Shown: positions 38,257-45,538, counted from the first letter of the stretch. The stretch is DNA of 64,000 nt from Mycobacterium sp. ACS1612 (GCF_001667505.1 NZ_LZHZ01000005.1:1-64000), one strand, 5' to 3'. A program made the numbers and translations. Notes: a model not told the origin generated them from the sequence alone.

Positions 38257-38261
38257 ACGCC

Positions 38262-38286
38262 GTTTGGTGCACCCTTTCCCGGGTAT
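38262..38286 (+). promoter_or_regulatory. SigF-type promoter of the manganese catalase gene
   Basis: GTTT (38262-38265), 15-bp spacer, GGGTAT (38281-38286), 45 bp before the ATG at 38331. It lies just 5 bp beyond the stop codon of the preceding gene, showing that catalase has its own promoter. Confidence 0.78.
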
Positions 38287-38330
38287 TCGGCGGCGACCTG
38301 CCCACATCATCGACAGCCCGGGAGGCGCCA

Positions 38331-39224
38331 ATGTTCATCCACAACAAAGACCTTCAATTCGAGGTGCGCGTCAGCGAACCCGATCCGCGATTCGCCACTC
38401 TGCTGCAGGAACAGTTCGGCGGTGCCAACGGTGAATTGAAGGCGGCGATGCAGTACTTCACGCAGGCGTTCGTGCTGCGGCAGAAGAACCCGAAGATGTA
38501 CGACCTGTTCATGGACATCGCCACCGAGGAGTTCAGCCACCTCGAGATGGTCGGGTCGATGATCACCATGCTGCTAGACGGTCTCAACGACGACCTGAAG
38601 ATGGCCAACGAGCGGTGCGATTGGATGCCCGCGGTCGCCAGCCGTGACGGCCGCGACGCCATCATCCACAGCGTCGCAGTGAACCCGCTGTACTTTGCCC
38701 TGAGCGGCGGCGGCCCCGACGTCAAGGACTCCGCGGGCGTGCCGTGGCAGGGCACGTTCGTCAACGCGAACGGCGATCCGACGGTGGACCTGCGGAGCAA
38801 TCTCGCGGCTGAGTCTCGCGCGAAGATCGTCTACGAATACCTCAAGCAATTCACCGACGACCCCGGCGTTCAAGACACGCTGACGTTCCTGATGACGCGG
38901 GAAGTCGCGCATTACCAACAGTTCACGGCGGCGTTGAACGAACTGCCGGTGAACTTCCCACCCGGTCAACTCGCCGGGGACGACCGCTTCCAGAATGTCG
39001 CGTTCAACATGTCCAACGGGGACGGGTCGGTGCGCGGACCGTGGAACGAGGGTCAGGGACCGTGGCCCGAGGGCATGGAGTGGGAGTACGTCGAAAAGCC
39101 CGAGCAGCAATGGCTCGGCGGCACCAAGCGGCAGAACAGAGGTGCCGAACTCAGCCCGGAGGGACAGCCCGCGGTGCAGAGCGAAAAGCCGTTCACGCAC
39201 GAACAACGCACGCCCACAGACTGA
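38331..39224 (+). CDS. Manganese (non-haem) catalase
   Basis: 297-aa di-Mn ferritin-like catalase that dismutates hydrogen peroxide. Metal ligands can be placed: Glu35 (GELKAAM), Glu67 and His70 (EEFSHLEM), and later a Glu (AAESRAKIVYEY) and His (REVAHYQQF). The C-terminal tail (GPWNEGQGPWPEGMEW) is typical of the family. GGGAGG stands nine bases before ATG 38331; a longer frame starting upstream lacks support. Related M. smegmatis genes are strongly SigF-dependent, in agreement with the promoter seen. M. tuberculosis lacks this gene. Confidence 0.93.
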   Translation: MFIHNKDLQFEVRVSEPDPRFATLLQEQFGGANGELKAAMQYFTQAFVLRQKNPKMYDLFMDIATEEFSHLEMVGSMITMLLDGLNDDLKMANERCDWMPAVASRDGRDAIIHSVAVNPLYFALSGGGPDVKDSAGVPWQGTFVNANGDPTVDLRSNLAAESRAKIVYEYLKQFTDDPGVQDTLTFLMTREVAHYQQFTAALNELPVNFPPGQLAGDDRFQNVAFNMSNGDGSVRGPWNEGQGPWPEGMEWEYVEKPEQQWLGGTKRQNRGAELSPEGQPAVQSEKPFTHEQRTPTD

Positions 39225-39237
39225 TTCGGACATGAGC

Positions 39238-39262
39238 GAGGGCCGGCCTCGAGCCGGCTCTC
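39238..39262. terminator. Bidirectional hairpin between catalase and hemerythrin genes
   Basis: A 10-bp stem with one G-U pair (39238-39247 with 39253-39262) and a 5-base loop, in the 45-bp gap between two convergent genes. It can serve both; no U tract. Confidence 0.6.
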
Positions 39263-39269
39263 GTCGCGT

Positions 39270-39854
39270 TCAGTGCTGTTGCGGGTCCGGAGGGTTCTTA
39301 TCGGCGCGGCCGCTGGCGGCGTCACGCAGATGGTCCGTCATCGCGGCGACCGTTCCCATGGTCTTCTGCACGGTCGCGTTGGGAACAGTGTCGGGATGCG
39401 GCCGGGTGGGGGCGATCTTCTTGGCCGTCTCGAGCTTTTCACCCAGCTTCTCGCGGTCCTCGCGGCTGACCGCGGCCTCGAACGCGGGCCACACGACATC
39501 CTGCTCGTATTTGATGTGGTCGCGAGCCGCCTTGACGAAATCTTGAAGTGCCTGTTGATATTCCAGGTCACCGGGTTTGCCGTCTTCGAGCGCCTGAAGC
39601 AGCTTCTTGCCCGCCTGCTCCTGAGTCAACGCGACGTCGGCGAGTTCGTCACCGCCCTCGACGGCGTCACGGACCGCGGGCCAGAAGAACTGCTCCTCGA
39701 CGGCCTCGTGCTGGGATTCCGCGATGATCAAATTGGTCACCATTGTGGCCAGCCCGCTGGCGTCGGCACCGGAACCGGATGGCGCGCCGTCGAGCACCTC
39801 CAACATGCCGAGCACGCTTTTGTGGTCGTCACGAAGGAACGCCAAAGCATCCAT
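39270..39854 (-). CDS. Hemerythrin HHE domain protein
   Basis: 194 aa, four-helix bundle expected to bind a diiron or single iron centre. Candidate ligands: His11 (DDHKSV), His49 and Glu53 (SQHEAVEE), His113 and Glu117 (DHIKYEQ). The last 60 residues are a charged tail (KIAPTRPHPDTVPNATV). Mycobacterial homologs influence peroxide and NO responses. ATG 39854 is chosen over longer upstream starts since the SigF-type promoter lies upstream on this strand (39916-39892). It is convergent with Mn catalase. Confidence 0.9.
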   Translation of the reverse strand: MDALAFLRDDHKSVLGMLEVLDGAPSGSGADASGLATMVTNLIIAESQHEAVEEQFFWPAVRDAVEGGDELADVALTQEQAGKKLLQALEDGKPGDLEYQQALQDFVKAARDHIKYEQDVVWPAFEAAVSREDREKLGEKLETAKKIAPTRPHPDTVPNATVQKTMGTVAAMTDHLRDAASGRADKNPPDPQQH

Positions 39855-39891
39855 AGTGTTCGCCTTTCGCCGATGTGACAGTTCGCAGCGC

Positions 39892-39916
39892 ATACCCGGG
39901 CCGGACAGGTTGAAAC
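39892..39916 (-). promoter_or_regulatory. SigF-type promoter of the hemerythrin gene
   Basis: On the minus strand GTTT (39916-39913), 15-bp spacer, GGGTAT (39897-39892), 38 bp before the ATG at 39854. Perfect consensus. It partly overlaps the plus-strand promoter at 39908-39933. Confidence 0.78.
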
Positions 39917-39933
39917 GAATCGTCAACGGGTAG
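39908..39933 (+). promoter_or_regulatory. SigF-like promoter of the 45-aa protein gene, overlapping a divergent one
   Basis: GGTTG (39908-39912), 15-bp spacer, GGGTAG (39928-39933), 26 bp upstream of ATG 39959. One mismatch in each box. The two -35 boxes of this and the minus-strand promoter overlap or adjoin. Confidence 0.55.
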
Positions 39934-39958
39934 TTCAGCGTGAGACGAAAGGATTGTG

Positions 39959-40096
39959 ATGCCACGCGGCAAAGGGATATACGACGAGGAAAAGACCGTC
40001 GATGAGACCGGCACGACCAGCGACGCGGGCGATGCCGACACCACCGACGAGAACACGCCTGACGTCGCAGACACCGATCAGGAGCCGACGGGTTAG
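39959..40096 (+). CDS. Small acidic protein, 45 aa
   Basis: Begins with a basic MPRGKGIYDEEK and is followed by an Asp/Glu/Thr-rich, probably disordered tail (DAGDADTTDENTPDVADTD). AAAGGA precedes the ATG at a suitable distance, and a SigF-like promoter is upstream. It is too short to be found by most gene finders. Similar small acidic proteins with this start appear in actinobacterial stress regulons, as I recall; function unknown. Its stop overlaps the convergent next gene by 3 bp. Confidence 0.65.
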   Translation: MPRGKGIYDEEKTVDETGTTSDAGDADTTDENTPDVADTDQEPTG

Positions 40097-40764
40097 TCGG
40101 CCTCTCGGCCTTGCCGGCTACGCCGATACGCCGCACGCCGGAAGTCGGCGAGCCAGCTCGGGGCCAACTGCACGTCTTCGTCGCTGTGCAGAACGGGGTC
40201 GAAAGCGATGTCGTCGTTGCTCGGGTCGAGGTGACGCAAACTCAACCGGGCCAGCGGCGAGAAACCGCCGAACCCGCGGGCCTGTTCGATGTCGAATTCG
40301 ATTTCCCCGGAGTCGATTTGGTTCCTGATGGTGTCCAGCGACAAGCCCGGTTCGTCGATCTTGGTCACCAGCCGGGCGCGGATCCACCACACGCCACCAT
40401 CGAAACGGAGCGGCATCAGGCTGGAGAACGTCGTGCGGGACCACGACCGGGTAGGCGCCAACAGGACTCTGCTGTTGGCGACCGTCGAGGCCAGCAGAAC
40501 ATCCCACGGCACACACGACCGCAGATCCTGCGGCGGCGGGATGCGCCATGCCAACCCGGCGACGTCGGCCATGGCGCCAGGCAGTCCGACCCCCTTCGAG
40601 ACGCGGGCGATCACGTCACAGGACTGCATCGGCAGGCCGTGGTCGGGCGGCGCGAGCCGGTCGAGGAATCCCGTAGCGAGCACACCGCTCGGATGGAACA
40701 GGCGGCGATGGCGGGCTGCCGAGCCGAGCCGGATCGGCAACGCGACGATGTCTGAAGCGTGCAC
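40093..40764 (-). CDS. Conserved hypothetical protein, 223 aa
   Basis: Cytoplasmic protein with no signal or membrane helix. Visible segments: HRRLFHPSGVLATGFLDRL near the start, VIARVSKGVGLPGAMADVAGLAWRIP, WDVLLASTVANSRVLLAPT, and a charged end. I recognise the type (mycobacterial proteins sometimes labelled phosphodiesterase or catalase-related) but cannot name a reaction from motifs. GTG 40764 is the start used. The HPSGVLATG stretch is reminiscent of haem-catalase-like small proteins; this is a weak hint. Confidence 0.65.
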   Translation of the reverse strand: MHASDIVALPIRLGSAARHRRLFHPSGVLATGFLDRLAPPDHGLPMQSCDVIARVSKGVGLPGAMADVAGLAWRIPPPQDLRSCVPWDVLLASTVANSRVLLAPTRSWSRTTFSSLMPLRFDGGVWWIRARLVTKIDEPGLSLDTIRNQIDSGEIEFDIEQARGFGGFSPLARLSLRHLDPSNDDIAFDPVLHSDEDVQLAPSWLADFRRAAYRRSRQGREAD

Positions 40765-40809
40765 GGCACTGGGATGCCCTGAAGACCGCAGCGCAAAACG
40801 TGACTACGC

Positions 40810-40834
40810 GTTTAACCCCGGCGATACCGGGCAT
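40810..40834 (+). promoter_or_regulatory. Weak SigF-like promoter of the PrmC-like gene
   Basis: GTTT (40810-40813), 15-bp spacer, GGGCAT (40829-40834); one mismatch from GGGTAT. It lies 47 bp before ATG 40881 and inside the longer frame from 40800, which favours 40881 as the true start. Confidence 0.4.
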
Positions 40835-40880
40835 TAATGAGGCAGCGCGAGTCGCGCAAGCTAACCCTGTCGAAAGGCCG

Positions 40881-41576
40881 ATGTTGACCACCGCATACAC
40901 CGACCTGGATGTGCCAGCCGTGACCGAAGGCGTGTATACGCCACAAGAGGACTCGCAGCTGCTCATCGATGTGATGGAGAAAACCGGTCTGGCCCGCGGT
41001 CACCGCGTCGCCGACCTCTGCACCGGCAGCGGGGTGGCGGCGATCGCCGCTTACGAGCAGGGTGCTACTGAAGTCAGCGCTTTCGACATCTGCCCGCGAG
41101 CCGTCCAGTGCGCGAGAACCAACGCCGCAACTGCGGGCGTCGACGTCGCGGTGCATCTCGGGTCATGGGCACGCGCAGCCGAATTCGGGCCCTACGACCT
41201 GGTGGTGTGCAACCCGCCCTACGTGCCGCACGACCCTGGCGTCGACGGCACGTGGTTGCCCTCGCAGGTCGGACCGTCCCGGGCGTGGGACGCCGGGTAC
41301 AACGGACGTCTGGTGCTCGATCCGTTGTGCACCACGGCGACACAGCTACTCGCGCCCGGCGGCACCCTGTTGCTGGTGCAATCCGAGTTCGCCGATCCGC
41401 GGGAAACGTTGGCGCAGCTGGCCGGCGCCGGTCTCGACGCAGAAATCATTGCCTGGCAATGGATTCCGTTTGGACCGGTGCTGAGTTCGCGGGCCGAATG
41501 GCTCGAGGAGACGGGCAGGCTTCAGCCGGGCCGCCGAGAGGAAGAGCTGCTGGTGATCAGGGCGGACAAGCCGTGA
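40881..41576 (+). CDS. PrmC/HemK-like N5-glutamine-type methyltransferase
   Basis: 231 aa from ATG 40881 (GAAAGG just upstream; a longer frame from GTG 40800 is possible). VADLCTGSGVAAIAA is motif I and DLVVCNPPYVPH the NPPY motif typical of enzymes that methylate amide nitrogens in proteins or DNA amines. There is no N-terminal helical PrmC domain, so it is not the release factor methylase itself; the protein resembles HemK2-like small enzymes. VTEGVYTPQEDSQLL is also seen in archaeal relatives. It overlaps the CDGSH gene by 4 nt (GTGA), so the two are translationally coupled. Confidence 0.8.
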   Translation: MLTTAYTDLDVPAVTEGVYTPQEDSQLLIDVMEKTGLARGHRVADLCTGSGVAAIAAYEQGATEVSAFDICPRAVQCARTNAATAGVDVAVHLGSWARAAEFGPYDLVVCNPPYVPHDPGVDGTWLPSQVGPSRAWDAGYNGRLVLDPLCTTATQLLAPGGTLLLVQSEFADPRETLAQLAGAGLDAEIIAWQWIPFGPVLSSRAEWLEETGRLQPGRREEELLVIRADKP

Positions 41577-41791
41577 GCGACGAGCAAGCCCGCGTCGTCC
41601 GGGTGGTGCCGTCCGGACCGGTGATGGTGCAGGGCCCGGTGAAAATCGAGATGGCCGACGGCAGTGTGGTGGAATCCGACCGGTTCATGGTCGCGATCTG
41701 CACCTGCCGCCGCAGCAAGGATTATCCGTTGTGCGACACCAGCCACCGCTGCCGGATGCGACCGAAGCGGTCAGCCAAGCGGCCGGCGTAG
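41573..41791 (+). CDS. CDGSH iron-sulfur domain protein, 72 aa
   Basis: Small [2Fe-2S] protein. The ligand motif is C-T-C-R-R-S-K-D-Y-P-L-C-D-T-S-H (residues about 46-61), i.e. three Cys and one His as in mitoNEET, with Thr in place of the usual Gly after CD. GTG 41573 overlaps the methyltransferase stop. Likely role: electron or Fe-S transfer; the partner could be the diiron enzyme encoded convergently with a 21-bp overlap. Confidence 0.85.
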   Translation: MSDEQARVVRVVPSGPVMVQGPVKIEMADGSVVESDRFMVAICTCRRSKDYPLCDTSHRCRMRPKRSAKRPA

Positions 41792-42787
41792 CGACGACTG
41801 GCCTGCTCGCCAGCACCGCATAACGTGGTCGGCGAGTCGGTCCTCCACCACGTCGCGAGCCTTGATGCCGAATACCACGTCGCGCTCCAGATATGGCTCG
41901 CGCGCAATGAGATCCCCGACGACGTCCGCTCGGACCACCTGTTCGTGGACCGCATCGGCGACCACGTGCTCGCGGTAGAACCGAATGCACGGTTCGGGCG
42001 CGCCCATCCGTTCCAGTGCGTCGACCAGTCGGCGCGAACCCGGTGACGAGGTGATCTCCGTCGACGCGAAATGCCCGATGGCCGCGCCGCGGAACTCGCG
42101 GTGCAAACCGAACAACGACATCAGGTTGACCGATGCCAGCGCGTCTGCGGGCACGTCGTTGAAGTACGCCAGGTACGTGGCGTCGAGGTCGGCGGCCTCC
42201 ATCAGATCGGAGTAGAGCTGCTGATGCACCAAATGCCCTCTGCCGCCGCCATATTCGTCGAACTCGACGGCGACGAACGAGGCCTTGGCCTGGCCCATCA
42301 GCCGTGGGATCGCGAAGGCGTGCGGGTCGGCCTCCTTGAGGTGGTACAGCGAGCGGTGCACGAAGTACTCGCGCATCTGATCCCAGGTGCCGGTATCGCG
42401 CAGATAGTACGAGGGGCCGGTGCCGTCGACGGGCTCGATTGAAAGAGCGTCCATCGCATCGGCCGCGGTCTCGTCTTGCGTGATCTCGCCGACGTCCTGG
42501 CGGACCGCGTCTAGGAAGACGTCTTCGAGTCGGCCGCGGGCACGCAGCAGCGACGGATTCCATTCCCATCGAGGGTTGACGTTGTCGAATCCGCGGTAGT
42601 GCAGCTCGTAGCAGATGTAGAGCGCGACCTGCAGGTCGAGGCCGTACGGGTCCGCCTCGTAGAGAGGGATGTCGATGGGGCGGTCGTGAAGGGCGGGCCG
42701 CCCACGCAAGGCCTCGATGATGGCAGCGGACAGCGGTCCGACCGCCTGGGGCAGGGTGGGTTCGACAGACGTCGACGGCAAAGTCAC
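41771..42787 (-). CDS. Iron-containing redox enzyme (haem-oxygenase-like diiron oxidase)
   Basis: 338 aa, all-helical haem-oxygenase-like fold. Acid and His residues typical of the diiron site are in YICYELHYRGFDNV (Glu/His), FVHRSLYHLKEADPHAF, FVAVEFDEYGGGRGHLVH (Glu, Asp, His) and FYREHVVADAVHEQVV (Glu/His). Such HDOs perform oxygen-dependent N-oxidation or C-C cleavage in several pathways. The start is uncertain: GTG 42787 (MTLPSTS) is used because a weak SigF-like -10 (GGGAAT, 42803-42798) covers the alternative TTG at 42805. The next genes suggest work with the CDGSH protein. Confidence 0.8.
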   Translation of the reverse strand: MTLPSTSVEPTLPQAVGPLSAAIIEALRGRPALHDRPIDIPLYEADPYGLDLQVALYICYELHYRGFDNVNPRWEWNPSLLRARGRLEDVFLDAVRQDVGEITQDETAADAMDALSIEPVDGTGPSYYLRDTGTWDQMREYFVHRSLYHLKEADPHAFAIPRLMGQAKASFVAVEFDEYGGGRGHLVHQQLYSDLMEAADLDATYLAYFNDVPADALASVNLMSLFGLHREFRGAAIGHFASTEITSSPGSRRLVDALERMGAPEPCIRFYREHVVADAVHEQVVRADVVGDLIAREPYLERDVVFGIKARDVVEDRLADHVMRCWRAGQSSLRRPLG

Positions 42788-42935
42788 GTCCGATGTAATT
42801 CCCAAGCAGGGTTAAAGCCAAACTTGGAGTTAGCTGTATGTGGCCCTTGCGCGCCTCGTCTCGGCGGGGCCAGTTTAGTTCTACTGTTGGCTGGGAAGTC
42901 GACTCCCAGAGTTGTCGAGTCTCAGGGGGGACGTC

Positions 42936-43175
42936 GTGGTCGGCACCATCATCGCCATTTACTTCGCTGGCTGGATAGTCACCAGTTTCGCGGCCTACGC
43001 GGCCGGTAAGCGTCTCTCACACCGTCGGTCTCCGGCCGGGCACCCGTTGCTGGTCAGTGTCGCCGCAGGCGCGGTTTGGCCGCTGTTGCTGATCGGGTTG
43101 GTCGAGTTGAGTTCGGTGATCGTGCTGACGAGGGTGCCGTCGAAGCCCCGGCGCAGCCTCGGCATCTACGCGTAG
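42936..43175 (+). CDS. Small two-helix membrane protein, 79 aa
   Basis: GTG 42936 stands six bases behind a GGGGGG run. Two hydrophobic helices (residues 2-22 and about 42-62) are joined by a basic loop (AGKRLSHRRSPAG), with a basic tail (VPSKPRRS). Function unknown. A weak SigF-like arrangement GTTT-N16-GGGAAG at 42873-42898 lies upstream, and a strong hairpin follows the stop. Confidence 0.65.
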   Translation: MVGTIIAIYFAGWIVTSFAAYAAGKRLSHRRSPAGHPLLVSVAAGAVWPLLLIGLVELSSVIVLTRVPSKPRRSLGIYA

Positions 43176-43196
43176 AGCGCCCCGGCAAACAACGAG

Positions 43197-43221
43197 GCGA
43201 CCTTCCTGATGAAGGTCGCCA
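43197..43221 (+). terminator. Hairpin terminator after the 79-aa membrane protein gene
   Basis: Perfect 10-bp stem GGCGACCTTC / GAAGGTCGCC with a 5-base loop, 21 bp after the stop codon. No U tract follows. Confidence 0.65.
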
Positions 43222-43287
43222 TCTGCTCAGTCGGGCTTGTACGCCCCACACTGATCCGCTCCGACACAGGGCAGTGTCAGGGTTTGT

Positions 43288-43312
43288 GTTTCGACGGCGG
43301 CTGGGCGGGTAC
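43288..43312 (+). promoter_or_regulatory. SigF-type promoter of the MPT63-like gene
   Basis: GTTT (43288-43291), 15-bp spacer, GGGTAC (43307-43312), 41 bp before the GTG start at 43354. Only the last base of the -10 box differs from consensus. Confidence 0.65.
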
Positions 43313-43353
43313 CGGGCGCGGTAAATCGCCACATCACCACGGGGGAGAGTCAA

Positions 43354-44058
43354 GTGAAGATCAAGAAAGCGGCCGGAGCCGTCGCCGCCACCGCCGCCAT
43401 GTTGGGCCTCGGTGCCGTCCCACTAGCCGGGGCGACCAGCAATATCCAAGTGATGGGCGTGCAGGAGACCCTCAAGGACATGAATGGCCCGCTGATCGGT
43501 TACACGGTCACGGGTCTCATGCCGAGCTCCGACCCCGTTCCGTACCCGGTCGCTGGCCGGCTTTATGAGGCCACGGTGAAAGCCGACGCGCTGGTCGGAA
43601 CGGTCATCCCGGTGGTCCCCTTCTTCAACGCCCGCGCCGAGAGCGGGGCCAACTATCGCGTGCTGGCCAATGTCTCCAGCCTCAGTGGAGCGCCGATAGG
43701 GCAGGGTGGCAGCACCACCGGCAAGGTTTATTTCGACGTCGTCGGCGACCCGCCTAACAGCGTCGTGTTCAACAATGGCTTTGAAGACATCCTGGGATGG
43801 ATTCAAACGGCCAATCCGGCTACCCCCGGTGGCTCCCCGACCGGCGGCGGCTCCTCGACGGGGACCAATGGTGGCGCACCCGGTGGCGGTGGCAATGCAC
43901 AACTGGGACCCTTTAACCCAGGCGGTAATGCGGGCGGAAATTCCGGCAACAACATTACGGGCAATGATCCCGGCGCCGGTGGCGGGGCGACCGGCGGCGG
44001 CGGCAGCGGGGCCGCCGGCGGCACCGGCAGCGGAGCCGCTGGTGGCGGAGCCGGCTGA
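43354..44058 (+). CDS. MPT63 family (DUF1942) secreted protein with Gly-rich tail
   Basis: 234 aa. Signal peptide (MKIKKAAGAVAATAAM..., cleavage near GATSN), then an immunoglobulin-like beta sandwich matching MPT63/MPB63: PYPVAGRLYEATVKADAL, FFNARAESGANYRVL, TGKVYFDVVGDPP and NNGFEDILGW. After about residue 152 comes a tail of some 80 residues of Gly, Ser, Thr, Asn and Pro that MPT63 itself lacks. GGGGGAG stands ahead of GTG 43354. MPT63 is a secreted antigen of unknown function; the tail may extend the domain from the cell wall. A SigF-type promoter is upstream. Confidence 0.85.
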   Translation: MKIKKAAGAVAATAAMLGLGAVPLAGATSNIQVMGVQETLKDMNGPLIGYTVTGLMPSSDPVPYPVAGRLYEATVKADALVGTVIPVVPFFNARAESGANYRVLANVSSLSGAPIGQGGSTTGKVYFDVVGDPPNSVVFNNGFEDILGWIQTANPATPGGSPTGGGSSTGTNGGAPGGGGNAQLGPFNPGGNAGGNSGNNITGNDPGAGGGATGGGGSGAAGGTGSGAAGGGAG

Positions 44059-44071
44059 CTAAGCTTCGGCG

Positions 44072-44284
44072 TCAATTCACTTCGCAGTAGCGCGGACCGC
44101 CGGTCGATTCATCGCCATCGTCGACCGCCGACCAAGCCACGGTGGACCTGTTGAGTTGCTGTCCGCCGGTTGTGAAGGCGAGCTGATGTGTCGAAACTTG
44201 CCCAGATGGTTCCTCGACCTTGGCGCCCAGCGCGTTCGGCGAGCTCGGTGACTGGTCCTGCCCATTGATGATGCAGTTCGGCAC
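44072..44284 (-). CDS. Possible short secreted-protein remnant, 70 aa
   Basis: Frame from GTG 44284 (GGGGAG six bases upstream) with codon use like real genes. The product has Cys near each end (PNCIING and RYCEVN) and the pattern of a small extracellular beta domain (STHQLAFTTGGQQLNRSTVAW), but lacks a signal peptide, so it may be the 3' part of a truncated gene. I do not recognise a family. The remaining gap up to 44410 shows nothing convincing. Confidence 0.35.
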   Translation of the reverse strand: MPNCIINGQDQSPSSPNALGAKVEEPSGQVSTHQLAFTTGGQQLNRSTVAWSAVDDGDESTGGPRYCEVN

Positions 44285-44410
44285 GGCTCCCCGACGCCCG
44301 CCTGGCGCGCAACATCAAGAAGACGCGAGTTGTCGAGAAACGCTTGCTAATAGCGCGTGCATGGAAACGCCGGGCACGTCAATCGATTCGTCAACGACGC
44401 GGTCGGCGGG

Positions 44411-44857
44411 TCAGCTCGACGGGGCCGCGTTCAAGAACACCAGACGGAATTTGCCGATTTGTATCTGGTCGCCGTTGGCCAGAATCGCCGACTCGACAGG
44501 TCGACGGTTGACATAGGTTTTATTGAGGCTGCCGGTGTCCACGACGCGATGTTGTCCGTTTCCCATTCGAAACTCGGCATGTCGTCGGCTGACGGTGATG
44601 TCGTCGAGGAAGATGTCGCTGGCCGGAAGTCGCCCGACAGTTGTGACCGGTTGGTTCAACAGAAAGTGGGCTCCAGCATTGCGCCCGCGTCTGACGACAA
44701 GCAGCGCCGAGCCGCTGGGCAAGCCCTCAGCCCACAACTCGGCATCGGCCGCGCCGGACGGACTTTCGAACTCCTCATCCAGGTCGAAGGGAAAAGCCGA
44801 GGTGTCATGCGCGCTGCCATCATCGCTGCTTTGGTCGTCGCTAGAATTCACGCGCAT
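44411..44857 (-). CDS. FHA domain protein, GarA paralog
   Basis: 148 aa. Very close to GarA (Rv1827), which binds metabolic enzymes of glutamate/2-oxoglutarate and is regulated by PknB and PknG. The FHA domain begins near residue 46 (GLPSGSALLVVRRG) with Arg76, Ser90 (TVSRRHAEF) and Asn112 (SLNKTYVN; Lys replaces the usual Gly). The N-terminal phosphosite ETTSVF of GarA is HDTSAF here: Thr19 corresponds to the PknB site and Asp18 to the PknG site. AGGAGG precedes ATG 44857; GTG 44851 is possible. A GTTG-N14-GGGTAT box at 44945-44922 may be its promoter. Confidence 0.85.
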   Translation of the reverse strand: MRVNSSDDQSSDDGSAHDTSAFPFDLDEEFESPSGAADAELWAEGLPSGSALLVVRRGRNAGAHFLLNQPVTTVGRLPASDIFLDDITVSRRHAEFRMGNGQHRVVDTGSLNKTYVNRRPVESAILANGDQIQIGKFRLVFLNAAPSS

Positions 44858-44949
44858 CCGACCTCCTGCTCGTCGTCTGACCGCGGGTACCGCGCGGCAC
44901 CTTGAAGGCCGCAGCGATCGGATACCCCGGCCAGGACTTACCAACCACC

Positions 44950-45440
44950 AGGACCCCGTTTAGCGCGGACACTTCGCGACGCCGGGTACCTGCAGGACGA
45001 CGACGCGATGTGGTGGTTGGTCTGGTCCACCACTAAGTCGCATGAACGTCGCTCGGTGCCATTCCCGGCCTTCCTAGCTGAGTAGTTAGCAGCACTCATG
45101 GCAGGAAAGCAGCGCAACGACTTAGTGTTCACGGCGCCGGGAGGCGCAGTGGTGCAGGTGTCGACTTGGAGACCCCGAGTCTTCCAGCCTGCCGTCGAGC
45201 GACTGGTGAACAAGAACCCAGAGTTTCCGACCGTCACTTTCCATCGTCAAGGCCGTCCGAACCATGCTGGGACACGCTTCCGCGGTGCTCACGCTGGACA
45301 CCTACGCCGACTTGTTCCCGGACGACTTGGAGTTGGTTTCGGCTGCACGAGACGACGCTCGAACGCGGTCGTTGAAATCTGCTGCGGACCAGCTGCGGAC
45401 TGGAGCACAAGAAGGCCCTGACCAGAACGACCAGTCAGGG
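44950..45440 (+). pseudogene. Tyrosine recombinase (phage integrase) remnant
   Basis: Translation in two frames gives a C-terminal integrase fragment: RDAGYLQDDD, STTKSHERRSVPFPAFLAE followed by a stop (TAG near 45080), then DLVFTAPGGAVVQVSTWRPRVFQPAV, and after a jump of frame near 45245 VKAVRTMLGHASAVLTLDTY, which holds the catalytic LGH...Y end. The central HxLR block with the catalytic His and Arg is deleted, and there is no N-terminal part. The gene is dead. It lies 25 bp from the 3' end of tRNA-Pro, the usual place of an integrated element. Confidence 0.75.
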
Positions 45441-45442
45441 CC
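45414..45442 (-). terminator. Hairpin terminator downstream of tRNA-Pro
   Basis: Perfect 9-bp stem GGCCCTGAC / GTCAGGGCC with an 11-base loop, 22 bp after the tRNA 3' end on the minus strand, followed by TTCTT in that direction. It could also stop transcription from the integrase side, where it is followed by CCTTT. Confidence 0.6.
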
Positions 45443-45464
45443 CTTTGACCTGCGACGACGCGAG

Positions 45465-45538
<74 letters not shown>

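Noticed and set aside
36568..38331. Long minus-strand frame of over 500 codons
   Set aside because: Antisense to the GatB/YqeY and F420 oxidoreductase genes; composition is that of a shadow frame.
40800..40880. N-terminal extension of the PrmC-like methylase
   Set aside because: The extension would run through a SigF-like promoter and has no similarity to methylase domains; ATG 40881 has a purine-rich site just upstream.
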